Position numbers and translations under genes: made by a program
The notes under the pieces: generated by a model
What the model was told of the DNA's origin: nothing
Database searches by the model: none
Seen by the model: the letters and a program-made list of their open reading frames with translations, nothing else
NCBI RefSeq assembly: GCF_000002865.3
Contig: NW_001865074.1
Span: 111,722-175,721 of the forward strand
DNA: 64,000 nucleotides
Direction of reading: 5' to 3'
Source of the DNA: Monosiga brevicollis MX1
Taxonomy: Eukaryota > Opisthokonta > Choanoflagellata > Craspedida > Salpingoecidae
Shown: positions 35,681-44,801 of the stretch, piece by piece
Layout: the number at the start of each line of letters is the position of its first letter
How positions within the stretch are numbered: the stretch's first letter is position 1

Positions 35681-38144
35681 TCACATGTCGGGCGCGGCCT
35701 GACCATCATCCAGATCCATGTTTTCAAACTCATCCAAGAGTTCGTCCACACCAATATGCAAATCATCCTCGCCCTCGCTCTCCGTAGAAGGGTGGTACTC
35801 GGCGTTCTTGTACAGGTTGAAGTTTTGGCGGTACTCACGATCCTCTTCAATATCGTCCATGAATGCATCCAAATCCCGCATGGCGGCATCCTCTTCGTCC
35901 GGTCGCACAGCCTCTGCACAGAACAAAAATGACAACAAACCGGCATGCGAGTTGGTGAGGCGCGGGCTGTAACTGCCCCCACGTTGATCGCAACAGGACG
36001 GGCGTCTGAGCACGCACCGTCTTCCTTGGGAAGCATGCGCAGCTTGAAGCGACGCTTGCGAGACTTTTTGCGACGGTCGGAATAGCTCTTCTTTACCAAA
36101 ACAATCTCTGGCAGGTGGTCTTGATTGAGCTTGTTGGTATGCTCATCGTTGACCACGGCCGTTGTCATATCAAAGCTGGAGAACCAATTCATCAAGCAAG
36201 GTGAGTGCACGGGGCCGATGCGCGCAAAAGGGGGTGGGGTTTGGATCAACATGACTAGCGCGTGCGACAAAGAGCACGGTGAACGCACCCCCAAACAAGA
36301 TCACCAGGCTGCAAGATGTTGCCGAGATGCGTGCGCACAAAGAATTGTTGGTCATTGGAGCCGAGATCGCGCTCGCGTGCGACGGTGGCCTCGGCCAACA
36401 CGTGCTACAAAGGCATAGGTCAAGAAGAGGTGGTCACATAGCGTAAGCAAAGCAAACAGCGCTGACATGTTTGGCAATGTGACAGACGGGACAACAAACG
36501 ACCAACGTACTTTGCCATGTTGAACGGGGCGGCCGTCAGGACCAAAGACGGGCTCAATGTCAAGGACCATAAATTCGGTGTAGCCACCGTGAGAGCAGAT
36601 GGCTCGGAACGGGTGGCGCCAAAACACGGTCGAGGTCACATCGGCAGAATGCAAGGTGAAGGGGTCCATAATGCGGACGGAGGTGCCCACGCGGTCGCAA
36701 ATGCCGATGGGGGCCATGCCGCCAAACTGACGCCGCAGAGCTGGAGGCAAGGTCACAACATCTTCCTTGCAGATGGGGACAATCTCGACGGAATATGTGT
36801 ACTAAGAATGGGTTTGTGCAAATGTTATACATGTGAGTGCCTCGTTGAAGAACGCACGATTATAATGAGAAAAGAAAACGAAAGGTTGGCAGAGGGCAAA
36901 AGGTGGGCGTCGAACCTTGTAGTTGAAGTTGTTGTTCTGAATGTCTGAGGAAATAAGCCGCTCAGAAGTTTTGTAGCGGCAGGGAACAACGGCCATGAGG
37001 AACTCGACCATGCGCTTGGCATCGGAGCGAGAGTTGAAGTAAAAGTCAATGCCATCTGGTACGCTCTTGATGCGCAGCGTTCGATCGTGCGCATTGTGCT
37101 TGATGATGAGTTGTTCAAGGTGGAAAAATGTCTTTTTGTGTTTGACCTGACGTAAACGGACAGATGACACGTGAGCACGCGTGCAGGGATGAGGAGGGCG
37201 TGAAAAGAACAACGACTTTGTGGCTGCTCTCAAGCACAGCGATCAACGAAGGGGCAAAGGGAGTCTTGTGGGACCGCACCTTCTGGCGGACTTGAACGCA
37301 AGCGTTCCAGGTGTCGGCGGCTTCTTGACGATGACATTCGGGGCAAAACTGGTGCTCCACTACGTATTCAACGACAAAGCCTTGTTCCAGGATGGCGCCC
37401 GAGAGAACCTGGCAGCGACACCCGACCGATGGCAAAGTAGGAGAATGAGTCGAGGAACCCACGGCTCACGAGCTCAGACTTGGCGGAATCAAACAAGAAA
37501 GTCAAGGCGGCGATGCAAGGCCAGATGACCGACCTCCTTTTGGATTGTCACCTTGACCTTGACACGACGGGAATGGGGTTCGGTCCACACAAAGGCAGCG
37601 TCGACCAGTCGGACCTAAATGGAATTTTCAGGAATGGAGTGACGTGAGCATCGGCTGAACAAGTTGATGCACAGGAGAGGGGGGTGCACATGCAGGCTTG
37701 AGGAGGAGGGCAAGACCTTATTGAGGCCACGCAAGCGCTTCAAGCAAAGCGCCAAGAGGTCGCGAGATTCAAGCTCGGCGTGAATCCAGGTGGTGGGCGG
37801 GTTGAGGTAGCGCTCGCAGCCACGGCAGAAATAGATGCTGGCATTCTTGGGGATGCCTTCACTGATGTCAACTTGGGTGCGGATGCAGTTGCCGCACATC
37901 GCCGCTGGATTGGGTGGGATGGCGACGCCGCATTGAATACACAAGCTACGCATCGGACGGGCGTGGCAAGACGGGTGACCGGATGAGCCCCAGATGCAAG
38001 CAGACCCAGGCACACAAGAGGTGAGCGATGGGCTGGGTCCACGCACATGGTATTGACGCGCTGTTGCTCGGGTTCAGGCTCGACGTCAAGCGCAAAGCCG
38101 TCGACGGCATTGCCAGCCATGCCCTGTTCACCGGTCACATCCAT
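35681..38144 (-). CDS. NMD3: 60S ribosomal subunit export factor NMD3
   Basis: Start at 38144 gives MDVTGEQGMAGNAVDGFALD, then the zinc-binding N-domain CIQCGVAIPPNPAAMCGNCI with further CxxC in FCRGCERYLNPPTTWIHAEL and ESRDLLALCLKRLRGL. Later exons give AFVWTEPHSRRVKVKVTIQ (37550-37615), a CxxC segment near 37290-37380 (FCPECHRQEAADTWNACVQV), FFHLEQLIIKHNAHDRTLRI, DGIDFYFNSRSDAKRMVEFL and CRYKTSERLISSDIQNNNFN. The C-terminal part holds NDEHTNKLNQDHLPEIVLVK, a basic stretch KKSRKRRFKLRML, and an acidic tail with YRQNFNLYKNAEY ending PDM (TGA at 35681-35683). All blocks match animal and yeast NMD3, the adaptor that links late pre-60S particles to CRM1/XPO1 for nuclear export. The 3' end lies about 290 bases from copy 2 of the glycosyltransferase, convergent. 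Confidence 0.95.
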
Positions 38145-38700
38145 GATGGCGTGGCGGGTGGTCCTGCTTTTTTTTTTCTCAAACACCAACACAGTGAGTG
38201 CCGACCCTTCAAAGCCTGGCAGTCACACTCAGTCGGTCGCTGCTCCAACGCCGCGCTGGTTCCGACCCGCTGCTGCGCCCACGACCGCGACACTTCTCGC
38301 CGCCTGTCACACACGGGTGCACGCGGTAAAAATGCAACAGCCAGCGTCCCTCTCTCTCTGAAACTGGCACATGAAAGCCTCGTTTCTCTGGCTGTGTGTA
38401 GGGAATAGAATAATCTCTGTATCAGCTTTAAAATCACTTTACCTTGTTTTCGCAGAAAAGCATCCCTCTTGATCCTTTTCACAAACCTGGCTATCTCTCA
38501 AGCTTGTTCTTTTTATTCCCCTTCTCTCTCCGCTTTTGTGTGATGAAGTTATGCAGTACACACACGTGTGTTGCTGTCATCTCTCGACGCGAGTTTCGTC
38601 TGACATGTGCTTAAGAATAGAGGGGATCGATGTGTTCTGTATTGTAAACCGATAAACTAGCCGTTGCAAATCACAGTCTCAAGCCCTCCGCGTCGCTGGT
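38145..38700. other. Intergenic between divergent NMD3 and RHL1-like genes
   Basis: No supportable gene. It contains a T run at 38168-38178 and an AT-richer block at 38400-38660. Likely promoter and 5' UTR sequence for NMD3. Confidence 0.4.
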
Positions 38701-38880
38701 CCTCTGATCCCTGGTCCTTTGATCCCTGGTCTCTTGCTGCCTGGTCTTCTGAACCTTGGTCTCTTGCTGCCTGGTCTTCTGAACCTTGGTCTCTTGCTGC
38801 CTGGTCTTTTGAACCTTGGTCTCTTGTTGCCTGGTCTTCTGAACCTTGGTCTCTTGTTGCCTGGTCTTCTGAACCTTGCC
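38701..38880. repeat. 30-bp minisatellite, five good copies plus a degenerate one
   Basis: Five tandem 30-bp units begin at 38731, 38761, 38791, 38821 and 38851, with the core ctcttgctgcctggtcttct and tail gaaccttggt. They differ by single substitutions (C/T at unit position 7, and one cttct to ctttt). A degenerate unit made of repeated gatccctggtc lies at 38701-38730. The unit is a multiple of three, and the array is open as Leu/Pro/Gly-rich decapeptides on the plus strand and as Asp/Gln/Gly/Ser-rich on the minus strand. It ends 130 bases upstream of the RHL1-like start codon. Confidence 0.95.
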
Positions 38881-39011
38881 TCCTTCTCCCGGGTGGTGGT
38901 GACGGCGCGTGTGTCGGCATTTGGCCGCCGGATCAACAGTCGCGCGTGGATTGTCTCTCAGCGCAAGTGCTGCACAGGTTGCACGTTTGCTTGACTACGC
39001 ATCGGGTGGCC

Positions 39012-41118
39012 ATGTCGAGCGTAAGTCATCATCGCAATTCAACCTCACGCCACAACGAAGCTCTCACTCTCGCGTATCGGCCATGCGACCCAGGCGGACA
39101 AGAAGGGCCGTCGCGCCCCCAAACGCGCCAAGAAGCAAGCCGTGGAGGACGACGAACCGGATCTCGACCAAGAACGCCGCCAAGAGTATGTCTTGCCGTT
39201 TACGAACTTCCCTTCGCACGCCACCTCCATTGAGGCCTTTGGCTGTGTTTCTTCTCCAAGCCAGTCATTTGTGGGCCTTGCTGCCAGACGCCTGCGCGCA
39301 GCTCTTCGCGTAGGGTTGGTTGGCAAACGTCAAGTGGAGGCTACCAATACAGCCATCCAAGAGGCCCTGGGATCGAGCGGAGGTTTGTCTTCCTTGTAGC
39401 TCTCTGACCCGATTGAGCGAAGCAAACGCCGACGATTCAAATGATATGGCAGGCATTCACGCCCCGCTGCCTCCTCCACCTGCACACACGCATTGCTGCC
39501 AGGCCTCAGCGCCTGCTCGGGTGTGGACGTGGTGCGCCCTCGTACTAACAAACAGCGCTTTCTCTTTGCCTTTCCCGGTAAGACGAGCCAGTGTGTTGTT
39601 CCCTCCTCAGGCGTAACAAGCCGTGCCTCATCATGTACCTGCTGCAACCAGGTTATCTACCCCTTGATCTCGCCAACGATAAGCTTGGGGAGGTCTACAA
39701 TCTTGACACGAACATGCCCAGCATGAGTCTTCACACTGCTCAGGTTTGACCCCGCAACAACACAAAAAAAAAAAAAAGACAAAATAATAAAATGCCAAAT
39801 GCGCGCGTTTGTCAGTGCCCCGCCTCACCCTGAACACCAACTTCCCCAGGGGCACGTTCGGCTTGAGGGAGTGCTGGCCTATCCCAAGCGCAACATTCTA
39901 ACATTGGAACAGCACAACAATCGTACGCCCCTCTTTTATTTCAAGTCATGCTTTTCCCGCACACTGCCCGGCCTCATGTGTAGCCAGCCACGGCCTTTCG
40001 TCACTCCTTTTCCCCGCTACCTTCCTCATCCCACCCTGAATCGCGGTCTCTCCAAATGAGCGCAGTGATCAAGTGCAACAATCAATTTGATTGCGTGGTC
40101 TTGTTCCCAGAAATACACCTGGATCCCGAACTGCAAGACGACCCACATTCGGTTTGTCCACGCATATCCCATTGCCTCTCAGCTGTACCCACTCGCGTCG
40201 TACCGGGGTTCTATCGTCTCACCCGTGCGGGTTTGTGCACCAAAGCTGAGCGGTCTTGAGCTGCAGGAGTTACATGGTACCCAGGGCACACTGGTTGGCA
40301 CGGCAAGCACCGCCGAGAGCCTGCCGGCTTCACAAGAAAGCGAGGGTGATTCTCAGCTGGAGGCACACGAGGACGAGGACGGGGACGGGGACGGAGACAG
40401 CCTTTCGGGCTCCCAGCGCCGCTCCAGCCGCCGCCGCTCCCGCGTCAACTATGCTGAAGGAAATGCCGAAGATGATGTGCAGATTGAGGAGGAGGATGGT
40501 AATGCTCAAGAGGACGACACATCAGCAACGCCGCAGTCCAGCACACGCCGGACGCCAGTCCGTCGCTCGACTGCACCCCTTCGTCCGAGCCGCGCGCCGG
40601 TGCAAGCTGAGGACAGCGAGGCTGAAGATGACGCAACAGTGGTGGTTGAAGACGATGAGGGTGACGATGGGGACGACCCCAACGATGCCGACTTTGACCC
40701 TGGATCGGCTGGCAAAAGCAAAGGTCGTGCGGCCAGTAGCAAGACCACCACGCCGGCACGGCGAGCGCGCTTTTCCCAAGCCAAAGCTCGTCGCTCAGCG
40801 CACCCCGACGAGGTGGAACCAGCTGACGAGATTGCCTTGAACTCGGGCCGATCTGCGCCACCTCTCCGGGTCGTGGTGGCACCAACGCGCCCCCGGTCCA
40901 CTTCGACCCGCAACACCAAAGGTCGTGGTCCCGCCGCTGCCCCTGGCGTACATATCCAGCTCAGTGATAGTGAGGATGAGGACACCCCGACCCCTCGGGG
41001 TGCTGGTACGGCCAAACGAAGCATTTCCCAGGCGCCACATGCTGCTGACGACTCGGAGGCAGATAGCGATGTGGAACTGGCCGAGGTATTGACGGGCCAG
41101 CTCCGGCTCTGCACTTGA
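39012..41118 (+). CDS. RHL1: RHL1-like protein (plant topoisomerase VI accessory factor homologue)
   Basis: A short first exon (MSS, donor GTAAGT) is followed by a basic exon (ADKKGRRAPKRAKKQAVEDD). Then come RPRTNKQRFLFAFPGK (near 39535-39580), KLGEVYNLDTNMPSM (39685-39725), GHVRLEGVLAYPKRNILTLE (39850-39920) and KCNNQFDCVVLFPE (40070-40115). The last exon has KYTWIPNCKTTHIRF, then RRSSRRRSRVNYAE inside a long acidic/basic disordered tail with TATRG-like and SDSEDED patches. Order and residues parallel Arabidopsis RHL1 (RKNRFLFSFPG, FPQGRMKLFG..LYPKNRYLTLQ, CDDYFDNMIVF, RQSQR...FNFAE). Known role in plants: DNA-binding partner of TOP6A/TOP6B and BIN4 in endoreduplication. No plant-style role is assumed here. 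Frame at the join near 40115 is unresolved, and the C-terminus may continue by splicing to about 41400. Confidence 0.7.
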
Positions 41119-41682
41119 TCATTGGCTCTGAAATTCGCCTGTTTACTCTTTTTGCCGCGCTCGTCGTCTCATGCTCGTCGTCTCATGATGGGGCCATACT
41201 TGCCCACGCAGGAGCAACGCTCGCCTTTTCGCCGCAGGCATCACGCTGTTCAACAAAGCCCCTCAGGTACGTCCTCCGTGCGCTCGGGCTAAACTGTGTC
41301 GAGCATGAATTACTTATCCAAGCTGCCGTCACGTAGGATCGGCCGCCAAGTCTCTGGGCTTTTGACATGGCTGCCTGTCCCCTAAAGACCATCCCTGTTT
41401 GTTGACAATTAAAACTCTTGTTTCGTCCTTTCGAGCAAGCAAAGTCCACCAATTCGTGCACACGCACAGAGTACACGGGAGCATGAGGTGGCACACGGTC
41501 CACATCCGACATGGGTATTCCCCTGAGCTCAGCTCATTCGATCGCAAATGGGCCGTTAATGACTCAAGGTCGCATTTTGATTTTGTCAGACAAACTGTGC
41601 TTCTTTGAATTTCTTGTGTTTATCGATTTTTTTTTCCATTTTTCCAACACAAGTGCGCGGTTCCCTGTGCCTCTTGCGCATC
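41119..41682. other. Region between RHL1-like and DNAJC8 genes
   Basis: Possible additional 3' exons of the RHL1-like gene lie here: an acceptor-like CGCCGCAG at 41232-41239 followed by ITLFNKAPQ, then a GTACGT donor, and an acceptor at about 41337. Otherwise it is 3' UTR and the DNAJC8 promoter. A T tract occurs at 41628-41636. Confidence 0.3.
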
Positions 41683-43092
41683 ATGGCAGCACCGGGCGAG
41701 GATGATGGGCTGAAGCTCAAGGCCTTTCTGGCACATGTAAGGCGTAGGGCGTTGGTTTTGGCACTGGCACTGGCTCTGGCTCTTTTTTTTCCTCTTGTCT
41801 TGGTGATGTCTTTGACCTTACATCGACGTTGAACGTCCGGAAACGCAACAATTCTCCGCAGGTGAATCAAGTGGCAGCGGATGACAGCCAGTGGACCAGT
41901 GAGCGACAGATTGAGCGCTTACTGCGCCCGGGCAAGAAGTACCGCAATCTCAACCCGTATGAGGTCCTGCAGGTGCCCTGGGATTGTGAGGACAGCGTGA
42001 TTAAGAAGCAATACCGCAAGGTCTGTTGAGGGCGCGGTGCTTGCTGGCCTTGACTAGCTGGGAGGGGTGTGTCTGGAACGTGTCCATCACCGCTCATGGC
42101 CCATTTCGGTGACAACTGCAGCTCTCCATCTTGCTTCATCCAGACAAGAATCGAGGCAACCCCGAGCAGGCGCAGGAGGCATTCGAGGGTGAGTGTGAGC
42201 GCGCCAGTTGATGCGAGTGCTAGCTCGCTCATGGGCCACGACTCACGGCCTTTGTCTGCTGCATGCGCATGCATGAACAGAGGTCAACAAGGCCAAGCAG
42301 ATGCTGGACGATCCAGAGAAGATGGGCTGGGTCAACATGATTCTGGAAGAGGCACAACAGAGCTTTCCATACTTGGTCAGCCCTTGATCTGCCCTGCTCT
42401 TGCATGTTTGCCTGTGCGATCAGTCTCACTCTTGTGACCTGACCCGGCACCACCAGCTGACGCAGCGACGCAAGGAGGCCAAGAAAAAGGGTGAAAAACT
42501 GCCCGAAGACCTCTCACAGGAACAGGTGCAGAGTTGCAGACAAAAGCGCACGTTGCTCTCCCCGCGCGCTTCTCTACTCTTGTCCCAAACGTGCTTCTGA
42601 TTTGTTTGAATGTGGTATCCTGCAGTACAACGAGTCCTTTCGGCGGCACACCATGAAAATGTTTGCGGAGAAGCAGAAAGAGCTGGAGGATCAAGTAAAA
42701 TTTGACCAGGAGCAAAAGTATGTGGAAGCAAGGATGTGATGCGCCAAGACTTGAGATTGAGCTGAATAATGTTGGGCACCCGCTGTGCGCCTAGGCGGCG
42801 ATTGGCCGAGGAGAAGGAAGCACTAAAAGAGGCCAGAAAGGCCAAGGCAGAGTATGAAAAGGCATGGGCGGTACGTGGCTTGGACGGTAATCGTTGTTGA
42901 TTTGTCGCCCCGGCACAAGCTTGTCTAACATCTCACATGCGTCGTGTGCAGGCGGGACGTGATGCGCGCATGGACGCTTGGGCCAAGTTTGAGAAAGCCA
43001 ACAAGGCTGACGAGAAGAAGAAGAAAAAGAAAGAAAAGAAGATCAAGAGCCACTTTCGCCCGCCCAAGCACAAGATGGAGCAACGCGATTAG
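41683..43092 (+). CDS. DNAJC8: DnaJ homologue DNAJC8 (spliceosome-associated J-protein)
   Basis: Exon 1 (41683-41736) encodes MAAPGEDDGLKLKAFLAH and splices over a 125-base intron to exon 2 (41862-42020): WTSERQIERLLRPGKKYRNL with NPYEVLQVPWDCEDSVIKKQ. Exon 3 completes the J domain with LSILLHPDKN; the HPD motif is intact. Then follow KAKQMLDDPEKMGWVNMILEE, LTQRRKEAKKKGEKLPED, the conserved FRRHTMKMFAEKQKELEDQ, and a Lys/Glu-rich coiled tail ending HKMEQRD (TAG 43090-43092). Every block follows animal DNAJC8, a nuclear J-protein that engages Hsp70 and copurifies with spliceosomes and SRPK1. The intron after exon 1 has a short gcactg/gctctg repeat. Confidence 0.93.
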
Positions 43093-43239
43093 GGCTCACA
43101 CACGACTCGGTCCCATGCTTGCCATTTCCCAATTCATGATGTACCTTTTTTTTCCCTCTACTTCTTTGGCTGTTGTCGCTGTTGTTACTCCCCTACGCTT
43201 TGCTTCGTGCCTTCAGATTCACAACCAGTTGCCAAAAAA

Positions 43240-44138
43240 AAAAAAGATGATGGAGGATTGGGTGGTGATGAGAATCACCGGTTGATCTTCCCCAGCTCAC
43301 AACTACCTGCCCGATATGCAAGAACCGCGTCCACTCAATCTGAGCTGGAAAGCACGGCCCCGGCCAGGCAGGAGACATGAGCTGGGCAAGGAAATGTTCG
43401 GTGCGAATGGGACCAGGACGGTTCCTTAACACCTCCTTGATAAACATCGTGGCTATAATGGGGGCCATCAGACCGCGTCTGCTCGAAAGAACGGCCATGC
43501 CGAGGCGGTGCGGTAACAACGGGGCTGGTCTGTCCGCTCGCGTCTCAGGCCCACACGCGCCTTCGCCCCCGGCCTCCGCCTTGGTTCGTGGTGTAGCCCC
43601 GATGTGTGTCACACCGGACGCAAACGCACAAAGGCAAGGAGCGGAGGGAGGGGCATGAAAGGGGCGGTGAGCGGAAACAGCAAGGGGACAGCGTCAGACC
43701 CCAGACCGTGACTTTGGGATCGCCAAAGCCAAACACCAAAAAAAACCTTGGGATGATCCCCGGAGCTCAACGATGATCAAGAGAGGCAAGAAACAACGCC
43801 CGCCGCGTCACAGAGGATGGCTCCGTGACGGGCGGTGCCTGGCGCCTGCCTGCCCCATCCCCAAAGCTTGGTCAGGCCAAGACCGCGGGGACAGACGGGA
43901 CAGGTGCCTCCGAACGGGGTTTGATGCCGCTGCCAAGAAAACATCACCTGGACCAGAGCGCCAGCCAACCCCAGCAACCCGAACCGTCAACCCCAGCAGC
44001 CTTCACTGAGTCGAAGTACCAAAATTTCAAGGCGAAGGCAAAGGGCTAACGGTACACGGGGCTGCCATCAAAGGCAGGAGCCGGGGTCGCGAAATGGGCC
44101 CGGCCAAGCAATGCCAGCAGCGACGATCGAAGGAGCAT
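43240..44138 (-). CDS. Possible small multi-exon gene with mitochondrial-type N-terminus (unresolved)
   Basis: A minus-strand Met at 44138 gives MLLRSSLLALLGRAHFATP, which looks like a mitochondrial presequence, ending at a plausible GTACCG donor near 44055. Downstream, a minus-strand open segment at about 43380-43600 reads RRGLMAPIIATMFIKEVLRN and TEHFLAQLMSPAW, protein-like in composition. The exons in between are not resolved, and plus-strand segments in 43770-44049 are also open, so strand and gene model are doubtful. No family recognised. Confidence 0.22.
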
Positions 44139-44801
44139 CGCTATGCATCGAAGAAGTCTATCTTGCTTTTTTCTTGCTTGTACCAATTTTCGAAACGAAG
44201 AAAGGCGGCCATTGCCTGCGAAGGCATGCCCGCCCAAACTGCACCCATAGGGCACAGGGAGCCATAAAGCCGCTCCATCGCTGGTTGCACAGTCTATCCA
44301 AGTCGAGCAGACCCTGTGAAACTGCCACTCCCACCCCCTTCACCTCTACTTGTACTCGTTCTCTCTGACGCCTCCTCTCTCCTTCTGCTTTTTTGCCTCT
44401 GCTTTTCCCTTTGGGGTGGTTTGATCTATATTTAGACAAATCGGCTGAATCGGGTGGTGCTATTTATAGACGGGGCTAACATTGGCGCGCGCGAGCCACG
44501 TGCTTTGGTGGGGGCGGTGATAAGGTGGATGGGCGACCTCGCTTACGGCGTCAGGGCGTCAGTGTGCTCTGACGACGCGCAAGGTAGCAAGACAACTGGG
44601 CAAGGTCAAACTCAATTCAAAAACTCTGTGCACAAAAAACGAAGATCCGGAGATAACATGTGGAACACAAGAAACAACACAGATGGCTCGAAAACTGATC
44701 GCCTGGTCTCCATAAGAATATTAAGGAAGATCAGGGTGCAGGAGGAGCGCCAACTGTCACGTCAACGACGGGGGGGCGGGGGGGGGACGGGGTGGCCAAG
44801 C
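44139..44801. other. No gene seen
   Basis: Contains a pyrimidine-rich block (44340-44410), a G run at 44770-44786 and unstructured open frames. Nothing recognisable as coding. Probably 3' flank of SLC8 and 5' flank of the uncertain gene to the left. Confidence 0.35.

Noticed and set aside
38701-38880. CRISPR-like array
   Set aside because: Units are contiguous with no unique spacers and the genome is eukaryotic. It is a minisatellite, as are 1431-1565 and 47145-47252.
38657-38936. Repeat-peptide protein encoded by the 30-bp minisatellite
   Set aside because: Open on both strands simply because the unit is a multiple of three without stops. No start context, signal or conserved flank.
40506-41114. 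Ser-rich open frame on the minus strand
   Set aside because: Antisense shadow of the acidic/basic tail of the RHL1-like exon. Codon content mirrors the plus-strand gene.
43773-44049. Plus-strand exon ending ESKYQNFKAKAKG
   Set aside because: Looks protein-like at its end, but no upstream partner exons or family were found and it conflicts with a minus-strand candidate. Left unassigned.
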